From assembly GCA_023393755.1 (NCBI GenBank), contig JAEXCA010000193.1, positions 1 to 7,323 on the forward strand: a stretch of 7,323 bases of DNA. Direction: 5' to 3'. Both the position numbers and the translations under genes were made by a program. Below are positions 1-4,846 of this stretch, piece after piece; positions within the stretch are counted from its first letter, which is position 1; the number at the start of each line of letters is the position of its first letter. The notes below the pieces were generated by a model that searched no databases, was not told the origin of the DNA, and saw only the letters and a program-made list of their open reading frames with translations. Source of the DNA: Actinomycetes bacterium. GTDB taxonomy: Bacteria; Actinomycetota; Actinomycetes; Propionibacteriales; Propionibacteriaceae.

Positions 1-8
1 GGTCCGCG

Positions 9-1205
9 ATGAGTGGACGGGACCGGCGCCGGGCCAGGAAGCCGGACGAGCGCGACACCCCGCGGGTCGACCGGGAGGGCGCGGTCTGGCGGATCCGGTC
101 GCTGGCGGTGGCCAGGCAGGTGCTGCGGGCACGGGACGCGACCGCGCAGGCCGGCTTCACCGCCGAGGCGATCCCCAAGGGGTATCTGCGCCACCACCCG
201 ATCCTGGTCTCGGACGGGCCGCTGCACGACGAGCAGCGCAGCAAGGTGGCGCGGTTCTTCGCACCGAAGGTGGTCGAGGAGCGGTATGCCGCGCAGGCGG
301 CGTCCTGCGCCGATCGCCTCCTCGCCGAGGCGCGCAGCACCGGCTCCTGCCAACTGGACGATCTGGCGCTGCACTACACCGTCGAGGTGACCGCCGAGGT
401 GGTCGGGCTCACCCACGCACCGGTGCCGGCGATGGCCCGCCGGCTGGTGAGCTTCTTCAACCAGCCACCGGTGGACGTCACCCGTCCCGACTTCGGTCGC
501 ACCCGCGCGATGTGGGCGCGGGCCGCCGTCAACGCGCTGCTGCCGATCGGCCGGTTCTATCTGGCGGTTGTTGGGCCGGCGATCCGCGCGCGACGCCGGC
601 AGCCACAGGACGACGTGATCAGCCACCTGCTCGACGAGGGCTACGGCAACGCCGACATCCTGGTGGAGTGCGTCACCTACGGCACCGCCGGGATGGTGAC
701 GACCCGGGAATTCATCGTGATGTGCGCCTGGCACCTGCTGCGGTACCCCGCCCTGCTCGAACGGTACCTGGCGGCCGGGCAACCGGAGCGGTTCGCGATC
801 CTGAACGAGGTGATCCGGCTGGAGCCGGTGGTCGGCCATCTCTACCGGCGGGCGACCGCCCCGATCGAGCTGACCGAGGGCGACCGGACGTGGACGATCC
901 CGGCCGGCGACCTGGTCGACCTGTGCCTCCGCCCGGCCAATGCCGACCCCGAGGCGACCGGCGACGATCCGCTCGACCTGTGTCCCTCCCGTCCGCTCCC
1001 GTCCGGGGTGAACGCCGCCGGACTCAGCTTCGGCGACGGCGCCCACCGCTGCCCCGGCCAACCCCTGGCCCTGCTGGAGAGCGACCTGCTGCTCACCCGC
1101 CTGCTCGCGCTGCGTCCCCGGATCGCCGCCGAACCCACCCTCGCCTGGGACAACCTGATCGAGGGCTACCAACTCCGTGGTCTGATACTCGAACTGCGGC
1201 CCTGA
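9..1205 (+). CDS. Cytochrome P450 (398 aa)
   Basis: Haem-thiolate monooxygenase of the soluble bacterial class, which normally receives electrons from a ferredoxin. Visible in order: the C-helix HxxxR pattern (H73, R77), the I-helix segment GTAGMVTTRE (225-234), the K-helix ExxR (E267, R270) and the haem-binding loop FGDGAHRCPG (341-350) with C348 as proximal ligand. At 398 residues it is the usual length and looks intact. The I helix is odd: the (A/G)Gx(D/E)TT pattern reads AGMVTT, so the acidic residue that normally assists oxygen activation is V230. The start is the first ATG, but the frame stays open to the window edge and the first eight bases show no ribosome binding site, so the true start may lie upstream. 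No redox partner gene is visible nearby and the substrate cannot be inferred. Family assignment is firm. Confidence 0.95.
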   Translation: MSGRDRRRARKPDERDTPRVDREGAVWRIRSLAVARQVLRARDATAQAGFTAEAIPKGYLRHHPILVSDGPLHDEQRSKVARFFAPKVVEERYAAQAASCADRLLAEARSTGSCQLDDLALHYTVEVTAEVVGLTHAPVPAMARRLVSFFNQPPVDVTRPDFGRTRAMWARAAVNALLPIGRFYLAVVGPAIRARRRQPQDDVISHLLDEGYGNADILVECVTYGTAGMVTTREFIVMCAWHLLRYPALLERYLAAGQPERFAILNEVIRLEPVVGHLYRRATAPIELTEGDRTWTIPAGDLVDLCLRPANADPEATGDDPLDLCPSRPLPSGVNAAGLSFGDGAHRCPGQPLALLESDLLLTRLLALRPRIAAEPTLAWDNLIEGYQLRGLILELRP

Positions 1206-1375
1206 CGCCACCCCACAGGCTCGCGGTGCGACCGCGCCGGAGCCGCGCCGAGCCCAACCGCCGCCGACCGGTGAGCCGGCACCGCTTGGATGCCCTCGTG
1301 GAACGGGGAGATCTCCCCGAGTTCCACCCGGGGATCCCGATCATCGCCGGTCAGCAGACGCTCGATCTTTCCCAT
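1166..1375 (-). CDS. Possible small hypothetical protein (69 aa), antisense to the P450 3' end
   Basis: Minus-strand ORF from ATG at 1375. AAGGGA lies 9 bases upstream on that strand, an acceptable ribosome binding site. The first half reads like a real soluble protein (MGKIERLLTGDDRDPRVELG, then EISPFHEGIQAVPAHR) and its codons mostly end in G or C. The second half is Ala/Arg-rich and less convincing. Its last 40 bases overlap the end of the P450 on the opposite strand, so the true C-terminus may be shorter or disrupted. I do not recognise a family. It is the best coding candidate in the otherwise empty 1206-1647 stretch, but a spurious ORF is quite possible. Confidence 0.35.
   Translation of the reverse strand: MGKIERLLTGDDRDPRVELGEISPFHEGIQAVPAHRSAAVGLGAAPARSHREPVGWRQGRSSSIRPRSW
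1222..1236 (+). terminator. Possible terminator hairpin after the P450
   Basis: CGCGGT (1222-1227) pairs perfectly with ACCGCG (1231-1236) across a GCG loop, starting 17 bases after the P450 stop. No T-run follows, which is common in high-GC actinobacteria. It lies inside the putative minus-strand ORF 1166-1375, so it could be chance in such GC-rich DNA. Confidence 0.35.
1304..1319. repeat. 16-bp perfect palindrome
   Basis: CGGGGAGATCTCCCCG is its own reverse complement, centred between 1311 and 1312. Outside it GAA (1301-1303) can pair with TTC (1322-1324) past a two-base bulge. It lies inside the putative minus-strand ORF 1166-1375. It could be an operator for a dimeric regulator or a bidirectional hairpin; there is no direct evidence for either. 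Confidence 0.4.
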
Positions 1376-1463
1376 GACCACTGTTCCCTTCTCGGATCCC
1401 GTATCGGACGACGCCGGCTCGCCAGCGGGGCGATCGCGTGGACGACCAATGCCCCGTCGCCAT
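1341..1463 (-). CDS. Possible 40-aa ORF with a near-perfect ribosome binding site
   Basis: On the minus strand AGGAGGT (1475-1469) precedes an ATG at 1463 by 5 bases, the best Shine-Dalgarno match in the window. The ORF runs 40 codons (MATGHWSSTRSPRW at its start) and stops 35 bases inside the ORF that starts at 1375, in another frame. The peptide is Arg/Ser-rich and does not look like a folded protein. It could be a leader ORF translationally coupled to the next one, the start of a gene later broken by a frameshift, or chance. Confidence 0.2.
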   Translation of the reverse strand: MATGHWSSTRSPRWRAGVVRYGIREGNSGHGKDRASADRR

Positions 1464-1647
1464 TGTGTACCTCCTGGCCGAGACCGCCGAGGGTGAGAAA
1501 CGGAGGTAGGCAACGCCCCCGCACACCTGGTGCGATGGACGAGCCACGCCGGACGCGGCGCGATCAGACTCGCCGTGCCCGTAAAACGTGACGATCCTGG
1601 GCGTGGAACCGGGAGACGACGAACCGAGGGGAAGCGGGACCAGAAGG
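1464..1647. other. Intergenic stretch with no recognised gene
   Basis: Between the minus-strand small ORFs and the lipoprotein start I see no convincing coding frame: the plus-strand frames here give Arg/Pro-rich translations typical of non-coding high-GC DNA. Promoters for the lipoprotein and for the minus-strand ORFs should lie here, but I cannot assign -35 and -10 boxes with confidence. Confidence 0.5.
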
Positions 1648-1932
1648 ATGAAGACGGCTACGAAGCGGGGCCTGTCGGCGGTCGCGATCGCCCTGGCGGC
1701 GGTGGCACTGACCGGCTGCGGCGGGAACTCGCCGGACCCGGACCGGGTGTTCGACTCCAAGTCCGACGCCGAGCAGTACGCACTGAAGTACTACTGCAAG
1801 GCCGACTCCGCCGAGCGGGAGTTCGGCGTCGACGAGAAGATCACCTTCGACAACGGCACCGTGCTCACGATCGTCCGGGTGTGGGACGACGAGGGCAACG
1901 CGGACGGCTACCGGATCGAGACCCTGTCCTGA
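1648..1932 (+). CDS. Small secreted lipoprotein (94 aa), hypothetical
   Basis: Short protein with a classical lipoprotein signal: basic n-region (MKTATKRG), hydrophobic stretch (LSAVAIALAAVA) and lipobox LTGC with the lipidated Cys at residue 23, followed by GGNS. It should be exported, lipidated and anchored on the outer face of the membrane. The mature part is about 70 residues, acidic and without repeats. It has a single further Cys (in YYCKAD), so no intramolecular disulfide is expected. An in-frame ATG at 1588 exists, but ATG 1648 is chosen because it puts the signal peptide at the N-terminus. The ribosome binding site is weak (GAGGGGA lies about 17 bases upstream; AGAAGG directly abuts the ATG). 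No family is recognised. The next gene starts 46 bases downstream on the same strand, so the two may form one transcript. Confidence 0.8.
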   Translation: MKTATKRGLSAVAIALAAVALTGCGGNSPDPDRVFDSKSDAEQYALKYYCKADSAEREFGVDEKITFDNGTVLTIVRVWDDEGNADGYRIETLS

Positions 1933-1978
1933 TGGCCACGGGTTGCTCGCAGGCACCTGGAACGAAGGGAACGCAGCC

Positions 1979-2545
1979 ATGACCACCCAGCCGGGACCAC
2001 CCGACGAAACGCCGCCCGCCGCACCGTTCTGGACCCAGACCCCGGAGGAGTACTTCGGCCGGACCGTGATCGACCCGGCGATCGGCGCCCTGGAGGAACT
2101 GAGCCGACGCGAGGCGGCGAACCCCAGCGCGGCCACCAGGTTCGCCGCGGGGGCGATCGACAGGGTCGAGGCCCTCGAGGACAAACTGGAGGAGAAGCTC
2201 CAGCCTCTCGACCAGGCGATGGATCGCGCGGTGGACAAGACCCTCCAGCCGGTCTTCGACCGGCTCGACAAGAGCAGCCTGGTCGACCGGATTCTCGACT
2301 GGTGGCTCAATCTCGGCAAGCCCAAGACCGACGAGGGACGGGTCGGCGCCTGGATCGCGGGACACCCCGAGGAGGTCCGCGACCTCGTCGCGGCTGTTCG
2401 GCGAGCAGAGAAGTCCCCGGCCTGGGCGACCGCCTTCACCCTGGTCTTCATGGAGACCCCACGGGGCCAGGACGTGGACGTGGAGCGCATCGTGCGGGTC
2501 GAGACCCTGATCCTCCAGCGGATCGGCCAGGGCCCGGGTCGCTGA
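1979..2545 (+). CDS. Hypothetical helical protein (188 aa)
   Basis: I do not recognise a family. The ATG at 1979 is preferred over a TTG at 1943 because GAAGGGA lies 8 bases before it. The first 20 residues are Pro/Thr-rich and probably disordered. Residues 34-115 are charged and predicted helical (for example AIDRVEALEDKLEEKLQPLD), with regular hydrophobic spacing that suggests amphipathic helices or a short coiled coil. A Trp-Trp pair (LDWWLN, 106-111) follows, then a second helical part (120-183). No signal peptide or convincing membrane segment is visible; WATAFTLVFM (149-158) is too short to span a membrane. It may be co-transcribed with the lipoprotein upstream and converges with the Nudix gene 45 bases downstream. 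An envelope-associated role is only a guess from the neighbour. Confidence 0.75.
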   Translation: MTTQPGPPDETPPAAPFWTQTPEEYFGRTVIDPAIGALEELSRREAANPSAATRFAAGAIDRVEALEDKLEEKLQPLDQAMDRAVDKTLQPVFDRLDKSSLVDRILDWWLNLGKPKTDEGRVGAWIAGHPEEVRDLVAAVRRAEKSPAWATAFTLVFMETPRGQDVDVERIVRVETLILQRIGQGPGR

Positions 2546-2548
2546 CCC
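2536..2548. terminator. Weak hairpin at the end of the 188-aa gene
   Basis: GGGTC (2536-2540) and GACCC (2544-2548) form a perfect 5-bp stem with a 3-base loop and enclose the stop codon of the upstream gene. It lies in the short gap between two convergent genes, where a bidirectional terminator is expected. The stem is short and no T-run follows, so this is tentative. Confidence 0.25.
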
Positions 2549-2590
2549 CCGCCGCGGGCTCGGCAGCGATGCGCGTCGGCCCCGCCCGAC

Positions 2591-2992
2591 TCAGCGACCC
2601 GCGAGCAGTGCTGGAAACACGTGCTCGCGGTTGAGCGGAGCCTCCCGTTCGTCGCGGATCGCCAGCGCGGGGTCGACCCAGCGCAGGTCGTCGAGTTCGG
2701 CCTGCAGCCGCGGCTCGACCTCCTGCAGACAGCGGAAGACCGTCGCTTCGAGGGCGAAGCCCGCCTCGTTCGCGGCCCGCGTGCGGTACTCGCCGAACGA
2801 CGTGACGTCCCCGGGCGTGAGGACGATGCCGAGTTCCTCGTCGACCTCACGCAGGGCACATTGGATCGGAGACTCCCCCGGCTCGGGCTTGCCGCCCGGC
2901 AGCATGTAGGACGCGGTGCCGCGTTTGCGCACCGTCAGCACACGTCCGTCCGCGCGCTCGAACAGCACCGCGGAGACAGTGATCAGGCCCAT
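2591..2992 (-). CDS. Nudix hydrolase (133 aa)
   Basis: Hydrolyses a nucleoside diphosphate linked to another moiety, in a divalent-metal-dependent reaction. The full Nudix box G-x5-E-x7-REUxEExGU is present at residues 34-56: G34, E40, R48, E49, E52, E53, G55 and I56 all match, with both metal-binding glutamates intact. The fold around it is complete: an N-terminal strand (ITVSAVLFE), LPGGK before the box, and a C-terminal DDLRWVDP segment. At 133 residues it is a normal single-domain member. TAGGG lies 7 bases upstream of the ATG, supporting the start. The substrate cannot be read from the sequence; nucleotide-pool clean-up is a common role in small Nudix proteins but is not shown here. It is transcribed divergently from the leader/transporter unit and converges with the gene ending at 2545. 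Confidence 0.93.
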   Translation of the reverse strand: MGLITVSAVLFERADGRVLTVRKRGTASYMLPGGKPEPGESPIQCALREVDEELGIVLTPGDVTSFGEYRTRAANEAGFALEATVFRCLQEVEPRLQAELDDLRWVDPALAIRDEREAPLNREHVFPALLAGR

Positions 2993-3004
2993 CCGGGCAC
3001 CCTA

Positions 3005-3014
3005 ACCGATCGGT
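3005..3014. repeat. 10-bp palindrome upstream of the Nudix gene
   Basis: ACCGATCGGT is a perfect palindrome directly upstream of the putative ribosome binding site of the Nudix gene (start at 2992, minus strand). It could be a small operator. Palindromes this short are expected by chance, so this is only a position to note. Confidence 0.2.
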
Positions 3015-3086
3015 CGTCGAACCTCCCGGCCAGGTTCGGACACCGTTCGTCCGCCGCCCTGCTGTCCACCGATTGGACGGGCCGGT

Positions 3087-3123
3087 TTGCATCCTGGGCA
3101 GTCCCAATGCTCCAATACACCCC
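3087..3123 (+). promoter_or_regulatory. Putative promoter for a leaderless leader-peptide transcript
   Basis: No Shine-Dalgarno sequence precedes the leader-peptide ATG at 3124; the bases before it are pyrimidine-rich. A TTGCAT (3087-3092) and an A/T-rich CAATAC (3113-3118) could serve as -35 and -10 boxes. The 20-base spacing is long and the match is weak, but the -10 position would place the transcription start at or next to the ATG. That fits leaderless translation, which is common for actinobacterial upstream ORFs. Confidence 0.3.
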
Positions 3124-3195
3124 ATGAACGCGACGCTCGTGGCCCGCACCTGGGCTGACCTGTGCCGTCTGTGTTCCGCGGCCTGTCGACTCTGA
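3124..3195 (+). CDS. Cys-containing leader peptide (23 aa), probable cysteine-responsive attenuator
   Basis: A 23-codon ORF starting MNATLVARTW and ending in the motif ADLCRLCSAACRL before TGA at 3193-3195. Cys codons lie at 3163-3165, 3172-3174 and 3184-3186, so 3 of 23 residues are Cys. The layout (LVAR, two or three residues, then a DLCRxxSAxC-like core) matches, from memory, the short leader peptides found upstream of sulphur-related genes in streptomycetes and other actinobacteria, and resembles the Cys-rich leaderless upstream ORFs of mycobacteria. The role by analogy is that ribosomes stall at Cys codons when charged tRNA-Cys is scarce and so change expression of the downstream gene. 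That gene is the symporter starting 101 bases after the leader stop. The ORF is too short for most gene finders. The motif match is good; the function is inferred. Confidence 0.7.
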   Translation: MNATLVARTWADLCRLCSAACRL

Positions 3196-3296
3196 GACAC
3201 CGGACCGTATTCGCCCGCCGTCCATAAGGGCACCCTTGCGACCACCTGGCCGATTCCGGCCTGTTCCGGTCACCCCTCCCCAGAAAAAGTAGGAAC
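3196..3296 (+). promoter_or_regulatory. Leader region with possible Shine-Dalgarno-sequestering hairpin
   Basis: Between the leader-peptide stop and the transporter start, TGTTCC (3262-3267) is exactly complementary to GGAACA (3292-3297). The latter covers most of the AGGA ribosome binding site (3291-3294) and the first base of the start codon. Pairing would hide the translation start behind a 24-base loop. Upstream, AAGGG-CA-CCCTT (3226-3237) forms a second inverted repeat, and GGCC-N6-GGCC lies near 3250. No hairpin followed by a T-run is visible, so control at translation start or through Rho is more likely than classical intrinsic attenuation. This is by-eye pairing only. Confidence 0.35.
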
Positions 3297-4661
3297 ATGT
3301 CTGCATCCCAGCAGGTCAGGGCCGACGACGCCCAGACCGAGAAGCCCCGCTCCACCAATCCGCTGTCGAGGTTCAGCGTCCAGATCGTGATCGGCCTGAT
3401 CGCCGGTGTCGCCCTCGGCTTCGCCGCCGCGGCGATCGGCCAGGTCGACGACCAGCCCAACTGGCTGACCACCACTCTCGGCGAGATCGGCAGCGCCTAT
3501 GTCGGCCTGCTGCGACTACTCGTCGTACCGCTCGTCTTCACCGCCGTGATCAGTTCGATCGCCCGCCTCCGCGCGGTGACCAACGCCGCCCGGCTCGCCG
3601 TCCAGACGCTGGTCTGGTTCGCGATCACCGCGGCGGCGTCGGTGATCCTGGGCATCCTGATCGGCATCGTCTCCGGACCCTGGCTGACCGCCGGCGTCTC
3701 CGGCGACGCGGCCGCCGAACCGGGCCGGGTCGGCTCCTGGACCGCCTTCCTCACCGGCCTGATCCCGAGCAACTTCCTCGGTCTCCAGGTGGGGCTGCGA
3801 GGCACCGCCGAGACCGGCTTCACCGCGAGCGCCGACTTCAACGTGCTGCAGATCATCGTGCTGGCGATCGCCTTCGGCATCGCCGCCCTCAAGATCGGCG
3901 ACAAGGCCGCGGGCTTCATCGGCTTCACCGAATCGGCCCTCGCCGTGGTCCAGAAGGTGCTGTGGTGGGTCATCCGGCTCGCGCCGATCGGCACCGCCGC
4001 CCTGATCGGCAAGGCGATCGCCACCTACGGCTGGGCCTCGCTGGCCTCGCTGGGCGTCTTCGTGATCGCGATCTACGTCGGCCTGGTGCTGGTGTGGGCC
4101 ATCGTGTACCCGGCCATCCTGCGGCTCAACGGGCTGTCGGTGGCCCAGTTCTACAAGAACGTCTGGCCGGTCATCACCCTCGGCTTCGTCACCCGCTCCT
4201 CGATCGGCGTGCTCCCGGTCACCCAGGAGGTCACCGAGCGCAATCTCGGCGTTCCCCGCTCCTACGCCAGCTTCGCCGTGCCGCTCGGCGCCACCACCAA
4301 GATGGACGGTTGCGCCGCGATCTACCCGGCCATCGCCGCGATCTTCGTCGCGCAGTTCTACGGCATCCAGCTGAACCTGACCCACTACCTGCTGATCGCC
4401 TTCGTGTCGGTGCTCGGCTCCGCCGCGACCGCCGGTACCACCGGTGCCACGGTGATGCTGACCCTCACCCTGTCGACCGTCGGCCTGCCGCTGGAGGGCG
4501 TCGGCCTGCTGCTGGCCGTGGAGGCCATCGTCGACATGGGACGCACCGCGCTGAACGTCACCGGACAGGCGCTCGTCCCGACCATCGTCGCCAAGCGCGA
4601 GGGCATCCTGGACGAGGCGACCTACAACAGCAAGCCGGTCTTCGACGGCGTCAAGATCTGA
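3297..4661 (+). CDS. DAACS-family dicarboxylate/amino acid:cation symporter (454 aa), possibly cystine or acidic amino acid uptake
   Basis: Membrane transporter of the glutamate/aspartate/dicarboxylate symporter family, of normal length, with many hydrophobic segments. Family landmarks: HP1 loop TRSSIGVLPVT (299-309), TM7 motif TKMDGCAAIYPA (334-345), HP2 loop ATAGTTGATVML (377-388) and TM8 motif DMGRTALNVTGQ (413-424). R416 aligns with GltPh R397, which binds an acidic side chain; T417 and N420 are also kept. Unusually, K335 stands where GltPh has N310 and Q424 where it has D405, both sodium-coordinating positions. GCAAIYPA recalls the bacterial cystine symporter branch (TcyP), which fits the Cys leader peptide upstream. 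AGGA lies only 2 bases before the ATG, a tight spacing that could reflect translational control. The family is certain, the substrate is not. Confidence 0.93.
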   Translation: MSASQQVRADDAQTEKPRSTNPLSRFSVQIVIGLIAGVALGFAAAAIGQVDDQPNWLTTTLGEIGSAYVGLLRLLVVPLVFTAVISSIARLRAVTNAARLAVQTLVWFAITAAASVILGILIGIVSGPWLTAGVSGDAAAEPGRVGSWTAFLTGLIPSNFLGLQVGLRGTAETGFTASADFNVLQIIVLAIAFGIAALKIGDKAAGFIGFTESALAVVQKVLWWVIRLAPIGTAALIGKAIATYGWASLASLGVFVIAIYVGLVLVWAIVYPAILRLNGLSVAQFYKNVWPVITLGFVTRSSIGVLPVTQEVTERNLGVPRSYASFAVPLGATTKMDGCAAIYPAIAAIFVAQFYGIQLNLTHYLLIAFVSVLGSAATAGTTGATVMLTLTLSTVGLPLEGVGLLLAVEAIVDMGRTALNVTGQALVPTIVAKREGILDEATYNSKPVFDGVKI

Positions 4662-4673
4662 ATCCGACGCCAC

Positions 4674-4708
4674 GACCGCCCCGGTTCCCGCACGGGACCG
4701 GGGCGGTC
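4674..4708 (+). terminator. Strong hairpin terminator after the symporter
   Basis: A 12-bp perfect stem, GACCGCCCCGGT (4674-4685) with ACCGGGGCGGTC (4697-4708), continues past one bulged T into CCC/GGG and closes on a GCAC loop. It starts 13 bases after the stop codon. No T-run follows, as is usual for actinobacterial hairpin terminators. It should separate the symporter transcript from the genes to its right. Confidence 0.8.
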
Positions 4709-4713
4709 CGCGT

Positions 4714-4814
4714 CCGGTGCCGGCCAGAACGATCCCTGAGCCTGTCGAAGGGTCTCTGGCCAGCCAGCACGACCCGGTGCCGGTCAAAACGATCCCTGAG
4801 CCTGTCGAAGGGTC
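4714..4814. repeat. Two copies of a dispersed-repeat sequence, 60-bp period
   Basis: Copies at 4714-4754 and 4774-4814 are 41 bases each and differ at only two positions by eye, with an exact 60-base period and a 19-base unlike spacer. The shared core is CCCTGAGCCTGTCGAAGGG (4734-4752 and 4794-4812), with CCCT/AGGG ends that can pair. From memory, this core or close variants recur in intergenic regions of many unrelated bacterial genomes. It sits between a terminator and the next gene, the usual place for such elements. Whether it is mobile, a protein-binding site or a transcript-end element is unknown. Confidence 0.85.
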
Positions 4815-4830
4815 GTCCGCCGACATTCCC

Positions 4831-4836
4831 TAAAGT
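4831..4836 (+). promoter_or_regulatory. Possible -10 box for a leaderless phosphotransferase transcript
   Basis: TAAAGT matches the actinobacterial TANNNT -10 pattern and ends 10 bases before the ATG at 4847. No ribosome binding site precedes that ATG. A transcript starting near 4843-4847 would be almost or fully leaderless. The expected -35 position falls in the tail of the second repeat copy and shows no good match. Confidence 0.4.
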
Positions 4837-4846
4837 GGACCCCGCG

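Noticed and set aside
1272..1400. Plus-strand reading from GTG 1272 (VSRHRLDALVERGDLPEF...)
   Set aside because: It looks superficially protein-like but has no ribosome binding site, degrades into Arg/Pro-rich sequence and is antisense to the better-supported ORF starting at 1375.
1943..1978. Upstream TTG start for the 188-aa protein
   Set aside because: ATG 1979 has a well-placed GAAGGGA; the 12 extra residues would run through that ribosome binding site.
1564..2859. A 431-codon minus-strand frame across the lipoprotein, the 188-aa gene and part of the Nudix gene
   Set aside because: Ser/Arg-rich translation with no motifs. It overlaps the Nudix gene in another frame and is antisense to two better-supported genes.
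3196..3296. Classical intrinsic attenuator (hairpin plus T-run) after the leader peptide
   Set aside because: No stable hairpin followed by a T-run is visible before the symporter start, so a translational or Rho-linked mechanism is considered instead.
4714..4814. Possible CRISPR array at the 60-bp repeats
   Set aside because: There are only two copies, the spacer is 19 bases, no cas genes are nearby and the core matches a known type of dispersed repeat.
3516..4826. A 436-codon open frame on the minus strand opposite the symporter
   Set aside because: It is a shadow of the symporter gene: the translation is Asp/Gly/Arg/His-rich without recognisable motifs, and long antisense frames are expected opposite high-GC genes.
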